From Oligoflexales bacterium (GTDB taxonomy: Bacteria > Bdellovibrionota_B > Oligoflexia > Oligoflexales > Bog-1112), in the NCBI GenBank assembly GCA_013215275.1, contig JABSRF010000006.1, forward strand, positions 1 through 46,711: a stretch of DNA of 46,711 bases, given 5' to 3'. Each line of letters begins with the position of its first letter. The first letter of the stretch is position 1. Shown here in pieces: positions 26,447-33,953 of the stretch. The notes under the pieces were generated by a model. It saw nothing but the letters and a program-made list of their open reading frames with translations. It had not been told where the DNA came from and searched no databases. The position numbers and the translations under genes were made by a program.

Positions 26447-27085
26447 CTAAAAAGGGTGAACTACTTCCAAGTTTGCTATGCCATAAAGTGAGCCGCTAAT
26501 GATCCCAACTTGAACAGCGTTGGTTGCATTAGCTAAACAACGGGGTCTAACTTCTAAAGATCCCACTCCACAAGCATCTGTGCACCATTCGGTCTCAGGG
26601 GTCACGATTCCCTTGTATCGGTCTAGAGCTTGGTTAGCAGGGTTGAGTGGGTCCATAATTCCGGCTAATAAAAGGGGTTGGAAAGCGATCCCAGAGACGG
26701 GGACCCACGCGTTTGCATCATTTGCAAAATCAGGGCGTTCTCCACCGATCACCACATCGATAGGGCCGTCTTGCTCTGCTGGTAAAATAGACCTACGCTT
26801 TTCCACGACGAATCGAATCGGCACCTCATTAACATAGTCGGCATTGACAACGTCAAAACAAGCCAAGGGCAAAGGGTCGGAAACGGTTATCCCTTGTGGC
26901 AATAAAAAACGAATGCGCATGTCATTGGCAGGTAATTTGGTGTCGGTGCAATTCAATGCACAAACCCCAGGAGCTTCTGCGAAGTCGGGTTCGCCTGCGC
27001 ATCCAATCTTTAGGAGGCTTAAGGCAGAGATTAAAGGTAATGTTTTTTTTATGGTTAAGAAAATCCTCTTGAAGCGACCTATCAT
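26447..27085 (-). CDS. Cys-rich secreted lipoprotein downstream of pilQ
   Basis: The 212-residue protein has a long basic N-terminus, a hydrophobic core and a lipobox LKIGC with the lipidated Cys near residue 29. The mature part contains paired cysteines (GVCALNC, EWCTDACG, RCLAN) suggestive of disulfides, and reads as a small beta-rich domain. The start is well supported by AAGGAGG. It lies between pilQ and the TPR gene with tight spacing, so it may assist the PilQ secretin as a pilotin-like or accessory lipoprotein. That is inference; no known family was recognised. Confidence 0.7.
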   Translation of the reverse strand: MIGRFKRIFLTIKKTLPLISALSLLKIGCAGEPDFAEAPGVCALNCTDTKLPANDMRIRFLLPQGITVSDPLPLACFDVVNADYVNEVPIRFVVEKRRSILPAEQDGPIDVVIGGERPDFANDANAWVPVSGIAFQPLLLAGIMDPLNPANQALDRYKGIVTPETEWCTDACGVGSLEVRPRCLANATNAVQVGIISGSLYGIANLEVVHPF

Positions 27086-27112
27086 TCAAACCTCCTTCTA
27101 AAACCATAATGA

Positions 27113-30100
27113 TTAGTAGTATTCTTCACCTTGGCCTTGCTCATACTCATCCGCTGCTTCACCCTCATCCTCACCTTGCTCATATGATTCAGCATCGTTA
27201 TAACCTTGTTCGCCTTGCTCATAGTTGCCTTCGGCACCATTTTCACCCTCAGCTCCCTGGTTACCATAGTAGTTGTCTCCTCCAGCATTATTAGCTGAGC
27301 CAAAGTTGTCGCTTTGTCCGTAGTTGTCTCCAAAGTTGTTGTATTCCGATCCGCCTGCATTGTTACCTACGTTGTTTTCAAAGCTCGAGGTTTCGCTAAG
27401 AGATCGATCACTATTAATGACGGTGGGAGTCACCATGATAATTAGCTCTCGCTTGCTCTCTTGATTGGTTTTGCGTCTAAAGAATACTCCGAGGATTGGA
27501 ATGCTTGATAAAAAAGGAACTCCCGAATATTCGTGGGTGTATTCGGTAGTGTAGACTCCTCCGATGACGGCTGTCTGGCCATTTTCCCTTAATAGCTTGG
27601 TTTTAATCACTCGGGTGTTTTTGTCAGGGATCGCTTTGTTGCTTGCGATTGCGGAGGAGTTTTCTACTTCAATATCCATTTGCACAGCACCATCTGCAGT
27701 GATATGAGGGGTTACCGTGAGTTTGAGGGCGTACTCAACATCGGTTAAGCGGTCTTCCCCATTCCCTACCGGGATGGGTTGGTAGATGATCTGCCCTACC
27801 TTTGTTTCAGCTTTTTCATTATCTAAGACCACAATACTGTTATTCTGGAGGCTACGGACTTGATTTTGCTGCTCTGCCATCCGCAACCTTATGTCCAACT
27901 CAAATAAGTTGCCGATACTCCCGAAATGGAGGTCTATGGCAGATCGATTTGATAGGGAAGCAGGCTCAATTCCAGTATCGACACTGAAAGCTGAGTACAT
28001 TTGATTAGGAAAGACCAAGTTACCTAGACCTAAACCTCGGCTTTGATCTGTCCTCATTGGCATAGCCCAGTTAATCCCTAGTTGGAGGTTGTCATTTTTA
28101 AGGACTTCTACGATTCTCGTGTCGACTTTTACCTGTGGAGTCTGCAAATCAACTCGGTTTATGAGGGCCTTGATTTTTGATAGAGCTGTTGGAATAGCCT
28201 CCACAATGACTGAGTTTGTTCTAGCATCAGCCTCCACTCTGGTACGCTTATCATGCTTATAAGATTCCAGCATACTGGTGACAACTTTGACCACATCTGC
28301 TGCGTTGGCATAGGAAAGTCGTACAATAAGAACTTTCGTAGGGATAAGCCTTGAAGCACTTTCCCGAACTTTTTCAAGCTCTTTTTTCTCCTTATCAAGA
28401 GTGGATAAGCGGTCAATGCGAATGACATCTCCATCAAGCTTGGATAATCCTAGAGAGTGAGTCTCAAGAACAGCCTGAAGTGCCTGATCCCAGGGGACAT
28501 TGGTGAAGCTAAGGTCTACTTTTTCTCCTCCGACATCCTGAGGAAAGATAAAATTGACTCCATTTTCTGAGGAAAAGGTTCTAATCACTTCTTTTAAATT
28601 AGCGCCCTTGAAATTCATACTAATCGGCTGTAATGCCTGAGATCTAGCCTCTACTGCTTGATCTTGACCCTCAGTTTCTTCTCCTGATAAGTCGACATTG
28701 TCATAGTTTTCATAATCCTCTCCGTCAGCACCTTGGTTGTCAAAGAGGTTGTTTGAGTTTTCATTATCGAGATTACTGGTGTTGATGTCTTCATTTTCAG
28801 CTTGATTATTTTGGTCTAGGCCATTATCAAATTGATTTCCATCGGAGTTATTAAAAACATCATCACCTCCGTCTTGACCATTTTGGCCTTCGTAAGGTTC
28901 ATTGTCGTAGTAATCACCCTCAGCATAATTGTTTTCGAAATCATCTTGAGCAACTGCAAATAAGCTCAAGCTTTTAATGTCATACTCTCTCCAAAGAGTC
29001 TTGTTCATGGCGTTGTAGTTTTCGTCGTCATAGTTTTCATTGTCATAATTCTCGTCGTTTTCGTTATTATTGTTGTCGTCATAATCGTTGTCGTTGCTGT
29101 CATTTTCTACGGAATAACCATCTTGACTGAAATCGTTGTACTGATCGAAGTCAGATTCGCCTGTCTGATTGTTGTTGTTATCAAAGTTACTATTATTGTC
29201 ATTGTATTCTTCATTACCGAAGTTATCTTGATTCTCTCCTGTATCATCTACATAGCTGTCTAAACCATCCGAGACTCCTACCGGGTCATAGCCATCTGGT
29301 CCAATACTCCCCGCTAGTAGTACCGGGGTAATATCAGCATCACCGAGCACCTCAACTTCCCCACCTGGAGTTTGACCAACCTCATTGTTACCAAAGTATC
29401 GATCCGGGATTTTAAAATTGAGTAGGATATTACCATCATGTGAAAATAACTCAGGCTTTACTGCATCCCTCAAGGTGATAATGACATCGGTGCTATCGTC
29501 TTCACTGTGGTACTTGGTCCTGATGTAAGCTACTGGGCTCAAAAATTCACTGGCGTCTATAGGGCGTTTGAGCTTTTTGCGCATCTTTGTTTCGAGGAAT
29601 TTTATGGTCAACTCTGGTTGTCCAGCTGGGTTTTGACTTTGGGAGAACTTGTAAATCGGTTTGCCAATGGTAACCATTTCAACTTTTACCATGCTTTCCG
29701 ATTCCCGAAAATCTAATCCTAGCCACCATAAAACGTTATATAAGACCTCCTCGGCCACTGATTCTTCCATTTGCTCTTCTGGGGCGTAGTCGGAGTTTTC
29801 TGGTAAGGGGTTGTACTCCTCCTCGAGGGGAGGGATCTGAGCATTTGCGTTTTGGTCGCTGTTTTGATTTCCATAGCCTTGATTGTAGTTGAACTGATCT
29901 CCCGATGAGTCCTCAAAAAAGTTATTTCCTTCTTCATCGTAATCGGATTGTTCCGAGTCTTCGGAGTATTGGTTGGAGTATTGATCTGAGTTGCCCTGAT
30001 CGTACTCTCCTTGCTCACCGTAGTCTTCTTGTCCCTCATAACCTTCGTCGTCGTACCCCTCATTGGAGCCTTCACCCTCTTCTGGCGACCCGAGGTTACT

Positions 30101-30238
30101 GTCTCCTACAAAAAATCCAGGATCATTAGGATCTTGCTGAGGATCTTCTTGCTGTTCAGTGGTTGAGCAAGCTAAGAAAAAACTTGCCAAAAGGATAAAT
30201 GTCAGCATGAATTCAAAGGTGTGTGGTTTGGTCCGCAT
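27113..30238 (-). CDS. pilQ: Type IV pilus secretin PilQ with long low-complexity regions
   Basis: The 1041-residue protein has a signal sequence with a possible lipidation Cys at residue 24 (FFLAC). An acidic Gly/Tyr/Asn/Gln-rich stretch covers about 25-160, with an AMIN-type domain around 183-280. A second Asn/Asp-rich stretch follows (about 290-535). The STN domain starts near 536 (ISMNFKGANLKEVIRTFS), then the N1 and secretin domains with VPFLSSIPILGVFFR near 900. A third low-complexity tail ends EEYY. PilQ forms the outer-membrane pore for pilus fibres. The core is normal, but the extra material roughly doubles the usual length. AAAAGGAA precedes the ATG. Confidence 0.95.
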   Translation of the reverse strand: MRTKPHTFEFMLTFILLASFFLACSTTEQQEDPQQDPNDPGFFVGDSNLGSPEEGEGSNEGYDDEGYEGQEDYGEQGEYDQGNSDQYSNQYSEDSEQSDYDEEGNNFFEDSSGDQFNYNQGYGNQNSDQNANAQIPPLEEEYNPLPENSDYAPEEQMEESVAEEVLYNVLWWLGLDFRESESMVKVEMVTIGKPIYKFSQSQNPAGQPELTIKFLETKMRKKLKRPIDASEFLSPVAYIRTKYHSEDDSTDVIITLRDAVKPELFSHDGNILLNFKIPDRYFGNNEVGQTPGGEVEVLGDADITPVLLAGSIGPDGYDPVGVSDGLDSYVDDTGENQDNFGNEEYNDNNSNFDNNNNQTGESDFDQYNDFSQDGYSVENDSNDNDYDDNNNNENDENYDNENYDDENYNAMNKTLWREYDIKSLSLFAVAQDDFENNYAEGDYYDNEPYEGQNGQDGGDDVFNNSDGNQFDNGLDQNNQAENEDINTSNLDNENSNNLFDNQGADGEDYENYDNVDLSGEETEGQDQAVEARSQALQPISMNFKGANLKEVIRTFSSENGVNFIFPQDVGGEKVDLSFTNVPWDQALQAVLETHSLGLSKLDGDVIRIDRLSTLDKEKKELEKVRESASRLIPTKVLIVRLSYANAADVVKVVTSMLESYKHDKRTRVEADARTNSVIVEAIPTALSKIKALINRVDLQTPQVKVDTRIVEVLKNDNLQLGINWAMPMRTDQSRGLGLGNLVFPNQMYSAFSVDTGIEPASLSNRSAIDLHFGSIGNLFELDIRLRMAEQQNQVRSLQNNSIVVLDNEKAETKVGQIIYQPIPVGNGEDRLTDVEYALKLTVTPHITADGAVQMDIEVENSSAIASNKAIPDKNTRVIKTKLLRENGQTAVIGGVYTTEYTHEYSGVPFLSSIPILGVFFRRKTNQESKRELIIMVTPTVINSDRSLSETSSFENNVGNNAGGSEYNNFGDNYGQSDNFGSANNAGGDNYYGNQGAEGENGAEGNYEQGEQGYNDAESYEQGEDEGEAADEYEQGQGEEYY

Positions 30239-30263
30239 GAAAGATTCCTTTTACTTTTATCTA

Positions 30264-31142
30264 TCAGTTTACCCGTGGGACATTGACTCCAGGTGGTAGC
30301 TTTTTCTCTAAATCCTCAATAATTTTATTACCATTAGGGATGGGTACGTTTTTTGGCTTTTCAGGTATGAACGGCTTTTCAGGTAGGTCCTCGTCGGCCT
30401 CTCTTTCCTCTTGCTTAATTTGATCTGTAGCCGCATCAAAAAATTGGTCAACGCGGTTTTGTTCTTGATCTGTCGTATCTAAGAAATCCTGACCGTCGTA
30501 ATTGGTATTTCCATCTTGAGGCTTTCTTCTTGATTTGATGACGATGATTTCTTCCTCTTCGGGAAATTCATCTCCAAGATATAGGTCTCGATCGCTAAAC
30601 TGCCTGGTGCCATCAGGGGCAAGCGTAAACTCCCTGATTTTTACCATATCAGGCTCTATCGCAATGATTTTTCCACCCCGGTTGCCAGCATGATCTCCCA
30701 CTGCGACCACAACACCCTCATCTCCACTCGAGGTCAATAAGGCCTTTCGTGCATTATTTTCTAGGGTCCAAATACCAACGACGCGCAATTCATCCAAGCG
30801 GTACTTTTGCAGGACACTTACGATGGGAATTTCAAGCTGTGCTATGTGACTGGAAAGTAAGGGTGGGATAAATGGATCTGGTTTACCAAGTGACGCATAG
30901 GTGTACTCATCCGTAATCGATACGATATTCTTAATATTAACATCTCTAGTGACCTCTCTTCCTAAATCCCCTCCCCGAGCTTTAGAGTAGCTTTCCCAGT
31001 AGCCATCGCCTTCGTAAGAGTTCAAATTAGCTGTTTTTTGAGGGGCTGAGGTTTCCGTCGTTGGCTTTTTCACCTCATTAACCTGAGCGATCAACGAAGT
31101 CGTCACAAAATATAATAGGCATGTGAGTAAAGCTGTGTGCAT
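30264..31142 (-). CDS. pilP: Type IV pilus alignment protein PilP
   Basis: The 292-residue protein sits between pilO and pilQ, 25 bases from each. It has a signal peptide (ALLTCLLYFVTTSLIAQ) with no obvious lipobox, unlike many PilP lipoproteins. The core matches the PilP domain: DPFIPPL..., LRVVGIW, ARKALLTSSGDEGVVVAVGDHAG and GKIIAIEPDMVKIREF. The C-terminal 90 residues are a charged, Pro-rich tail. PilP connects the inner-membrane PilN/PilO dimer to PilQ. TTAGGA precedes the ATG. Confidence 0.9.
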   Translation of the reverse strand: MHTALLTCLLYFVTTSLIAQVNEVKKPTTETSAPQKTANLNSYEGDGYWESYSKARGGDLGREVTRDVNIKNIVSITDEYTYASLGKPDPFIPPLLSSHIAQLEIPIVSVLQKYRLDELRVVGIWTLENNARKALLTSSGDEGVVVAVGDHAGNRGGKIIAIEPDMVKIREFTLAPDGTRQFSDRDLYLGDEFPEEEEIIVIKSRRKPQDGNTNYDGQDFLDTTDQEQNRVDQFFDAATDQIKQEEREADEDLPEKPFIPEKPKNVPIPNGNKIIEDLEKKLPPGVNVPRVN

Positions 31143-31167
31143 AGTGGTCCTAACGATTAGCTATGGG

Positions 31168-31899
31168 CTATTTTTTCTTTTTTCCTTTTCCTTTTTTTGA
31201 TTTAGCTTGAGAGGCAGCTTCGATCGCAAGCTCCTCTCTGCGACTTAAGGTTCTGAATATGACCATGTCTGCAGTGCCCATAATCTTAGCATTCTCTCTT
31301 CTAGCCCTTTGAATGGCTTCTCTTTGTAAGTCCTTGTCCTTTATCGAGCCTGCAGCTTTTTCGGAGATGCTTTTTTCAATGTCTTTGGCTAACGATAGCT
31401 CAATATTTTTTATGTGAACTAACAAATCAAGGTGAACAACACGGTCAAAAAATGTAGCGATCTGCACATAAGTCCCAATAATCTGTAGTGATATTGGTAA
31501 CTCTACATACTTAAACACACCCCCAGCTGGAGCACCTTGTCCTGGTTGAAATAGGTTTAGATCGACTCCTACATCTTGGGCAATCATAGCAGTTTTTTGC
31601 AAAATTTTTCCCATCACGAATTCATCTGGTAGCTTCTTACTTGCTTTCGAAAGCTCTCCTTCCTTCAGGGCAAGTTTTTCTTCTAGCTTGGGAAGGTTTG
31701 CTTTTTGTTCCCTTGCTTTTTGAAACTTCGCTCTCGCAGCATTGCGGGTGTTGATCGCTCGGTCTAAGTCCTCCTGAAGGATCGGCCCCTCTTCAATGTA
31801 GGTACAGCTTCCAGGGACAGCTCCAATTATGATGATAATCAGGAGCTTCTTAACGATAGACATCTGTCTATAAGAAACTTTTATCGATTCAATATCCAT
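31168..31899 (-). CDS. pilO: Type IV pilus alignment protein PilO
   Basis: The 243-residue protein has one membrane helix near residues 17-35 (KKLLIIIIIGAVPGSC), then a periplasmic coiled coil and a ferredoxin-like domain with YVELPISLQIIGTYVQIATFFDRV, typical of PilO. The C-terminus is a Lys/Gly-rich tail. It pairs with PilN in the inner-membrane alignment ring. The gene lies 17 bases after pilN in the expected order. Confidence 0.92.
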   Translation of the reverse strand: MDIESIKVSYRQMSIVKKLLIIIIIGAVPGSCTYIEEGPILQEDLDRAINTRNAARAKFQKAREQKANLPKLEEKLALKEGELSKASKKLPDEFVMGKILQKTAMIAQDVGVDLNLFQPGQGAPAGGVFKYVELPISLQIIGTYVQIATFFDRVVHLDLLVHIKNIELSLAKDIEKSISEKAAGSIKDKDLQREAIQRARRENAKIMGTADMVIFRTLSRREELAIEAASQAKSKKGKGKKKK

Positions 31900-31916
31900 G
31901 ATCTATCATTGACCTT

Positions 31917-32663
31917 CTAATTCTCTGCGGGTACTGGGTTGTTGGATGCTCGCTCTTTATATTGAATGCTTACCTCGAACTTGGGGAATTTTGTCATTTC
32001 AGGGAAGTAAGTCGAACTCGTATCGCTTGCCCCTTTTGTTGTTTCTGTTAATTTTTGATCTTGTGTTGCTGCAAATGCTTTGTACTCTTTGTCATTTCGA
32101 CGTACTTGCTGTTTAGCCTGAGCATTGGCAATCGACACCCTTCCTAGGTAAGCAGCAGAAAAGAAAACCTGAGTTCTAAGGTCATTGGCATCAACTTCTT
32201 GCAGCCTTGTTGCTAGTAATGCAGACATAAACTCTGCGACTAGTAAGTTGTCGAATGAACGTCCGGTTAACCTAATGATGCTGTGATCAGACTCATCTTT
32301 CAAGTAGGTAAACCATAGGCCTTCTGGTTTTAAGTTTTGTAGATGCTCTAAGAGGATGATTGGTTTGTATCTTGATATTTTTGAAACGGTGATTTGTTTC
32401 AGGGAGTTTAGTTTTTTGTTGAGTTGCTCCACCTCTTTTGTGAGTTGGTCAGATCTCTCTAGATCTGGCTTGAGCCTGCGATAACTTCTCTCAAAATCTT
32501 TCCTCTCATCGTTCACACTCACGATCTCATCTTGTACCTGACCTAAGTAGAAATCCACTGCAGCGTAGCCACCGAAACCTATTAAAACAAGGAGAATTAA
32601 GTCTGGTAAAAACCAAAGTTTATTTTCTCGCTCTTCAATTGGTGACAGGTTAATATTAATCAA
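31917..32663 (-). CDS. pilN: Type IV pilus alignment protein PilN
   Basis: The 248-residue protein opens with MININLSPIEERE, the short N-terminal peptide that binds PilM. A membrane helix (DLILLVLIGFGGYAAVDFYL), a coiled coil and a periplasmic domain (GLWFTYLKDE...IRLTGRSFDNLLVAEFMSAL) follow. It is the usual partner of PilO. The gene lies 27 bases after pilM. Confidence 0.92.
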   Translation of the reverse strand: MININLSPIEERENKLWFLPDLILLVLIGFGGYAAVDFYLGQVQDEIVSVNDERKDFERSYRRLKPDLERSDQLTKEVEQLNKKLNSLKQITVSKISRYKPIILLEHLQNLKPEGLWFTYLKDESDHSIIRLTGRSFDNLLVAEFMSALLATRLQEVDANDLRTQVFFSAAYLGRVSIANAQAKQQVRRNDKEYKAFAATQDQKLTETTKGASDTSSTYFPEMTKFPKFEVSIQYKERASNNPVPAEN

Positions 32664-32690
32664 AACATTTTTGCCTTATTGCTGCTTTCT

Positions 32691-33752
32691 TTAGACATTG
32701 TCTTCTACATCCCTCAAAGAGAGGCCTACGCCGATTCCGTAAAGGTGACCTTGGCTGAGGATACTCTCCATAGGAAATTTTCTGGGTATATCAATTTTAT
32801 GAAATGGATTAATGATATTCACAGGGATATTCATAGCTGACGCTATTGCTGAGTCTAGTCCGATGGTCCTAGATGCTCCCCCTGTAAGGAAAATTGCTGA
32901 CAGCGCAGTGAAGTCGAGGGGGGCTTCCCCACTTTGAAAAAAGAAGTCGGTTGTGACCTGAATTTCGGAAACTAGCTGTTTGTTTACCTGGGCTATCACA
33001 TTCTGCACATCCGGTGTAATCGATGCCCCACCCTCACTTGCAGCAATTTTAACGGCCTCAGCATTTTCAGGTGCGATGTTGAGTGCTGTCGAAAGGGCCT
33101 TTGTATAATTGTTTCCAGCAATCGCGATGTCACGAGTATAGAGGTGTTGCCCATTACCGATTAAGGAAACTTGGGCTGAAGATGCACCAATGTTTGTAAG
33201 TGCTATGAGCCCTTGAATCATTCCGAAGTTATATTCAAACATGTTGAAGGTAGCGAATACGTCGCATTCAATCACGGCTATTTTTAAGCCAACAGACTTT
33301 GCCACTGATATATGTTGATCGATGATATCTCGTTTAGCACCTATTAGCACGACGGAGCGATCTTGTTGATTGGGGTTTGGGTCTAAAATATGCCAATCGA
33401 AATGCAAGTCATCAATATCATGCTGAAAATGCTGTTCTGCCTCTGCCTCGATCATGTCAGCAAGTTCGGCTTCATCTTTGTTGGGGAAGTTCACTTTCTT
33501 AACGATGACAGAGTTGCCACCTAAGGACAGGCATGCCCTTCTGCGCATCGTGCTTAAACGCAAGCGTTTTACAAGCCTTTTCAAAGCTTGTTGTGCTGTG
33601 GGGATATCGGAAATAAACCCCTCATTTATCACCCCTTCGGGGACCAGCTCGATACCAACACTTCTCAGTTTCTTTTGATGCCCCCCAGAAAGCTCAACAA
33701 TCTTAATTGCAGAGGAGCCGATATCGACAGCAATGGGTGGTAATTTAAACAT
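32691..33752 (-). CDS. pilM: Type IV pilus actin-like protein PilM
   Basis: The 353-residue cytoplasmic protein has the FtsA/actin-like fold signature at its N-terminus (AVDIGSSAIKIVEL) and a second nucleotide-binding segment (FLTGGASRTIGLDSAI) near residue 290. PilM binds ATP and the PilN tail to build the inner-membrane platform. It is the first gene of the pilMNOPQ cluster. No clear ribosome site precedes the ATG at 33752, but the N-terminus matches the family and supports that start. Confidence 0.94.
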   Translation of the reverse strand: MFKLPPIAVDIGSSAIKIVELSGGHQKKLRSVGIELVPEGVINEGFISDIPTAQQALKRLVKRLRLSTMRRRACLSLGGNSVIVKKVNFPNKDEAELADMIEAEAEQHFQHDIDDLHFDWHILDPNPNQQDRSVVLIGAKRDIIDQHISVAKSVGLKIAVIECDVFATFNMFEYNFGMIQGLIALTNIGASSAQVSLIGNGQHLYTRDIAIAGNNYTKALSTALNIAPENAEAVKIAASEGGASITPDVQNVIAQVNKQLVSEIQVTTDFFFQSGEAPLDFTALSAIFLTGGASRTIGLDSAIASAMNIPVNIINPFHKIDIPRKFPMESILSQGHLYGIGVGLSLRDVEDNV

Positions 33753-33909
33753 ATGAGACCAACATATTGAAGTTTATATACTGGAGTACGCACACCTAGA
33801 GAATCTAGCCTTATTGTTTCATCTGTGGAATTATGAAGCAATATATTCTAGGGGGTAAAAGCTGCCTACGTGGCATGACTTTAGTTATCGGGATAAAGTC
33901 TAGTAAAAC

Positions 33910-33949
33910 AGCCTGTCAGTGGATTGAAGTTGGGTAAAAAATGCAGGCT
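33910..33949 (-). terminator. Possible hairpin after the E1 dehydrogenase gene
   Basis: AGCCTG at 33910-33915 is complementary to CAGGCT at 33944-33949, with a long loop between. On the minus strand a short T-run (GTTTTACT) follows, just after the dehydrogenase stop. The loop is long for an intrinsic terminator, so confidence is low. Confidence 0.25.
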
Positions 33950-33953
33950 ACCT

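Noticed and set aside
27109-27360. ORFs overlapping the 3' end of pilQ
   Set aside because: Low-complexity shadows of the repetitive pilQ tail.
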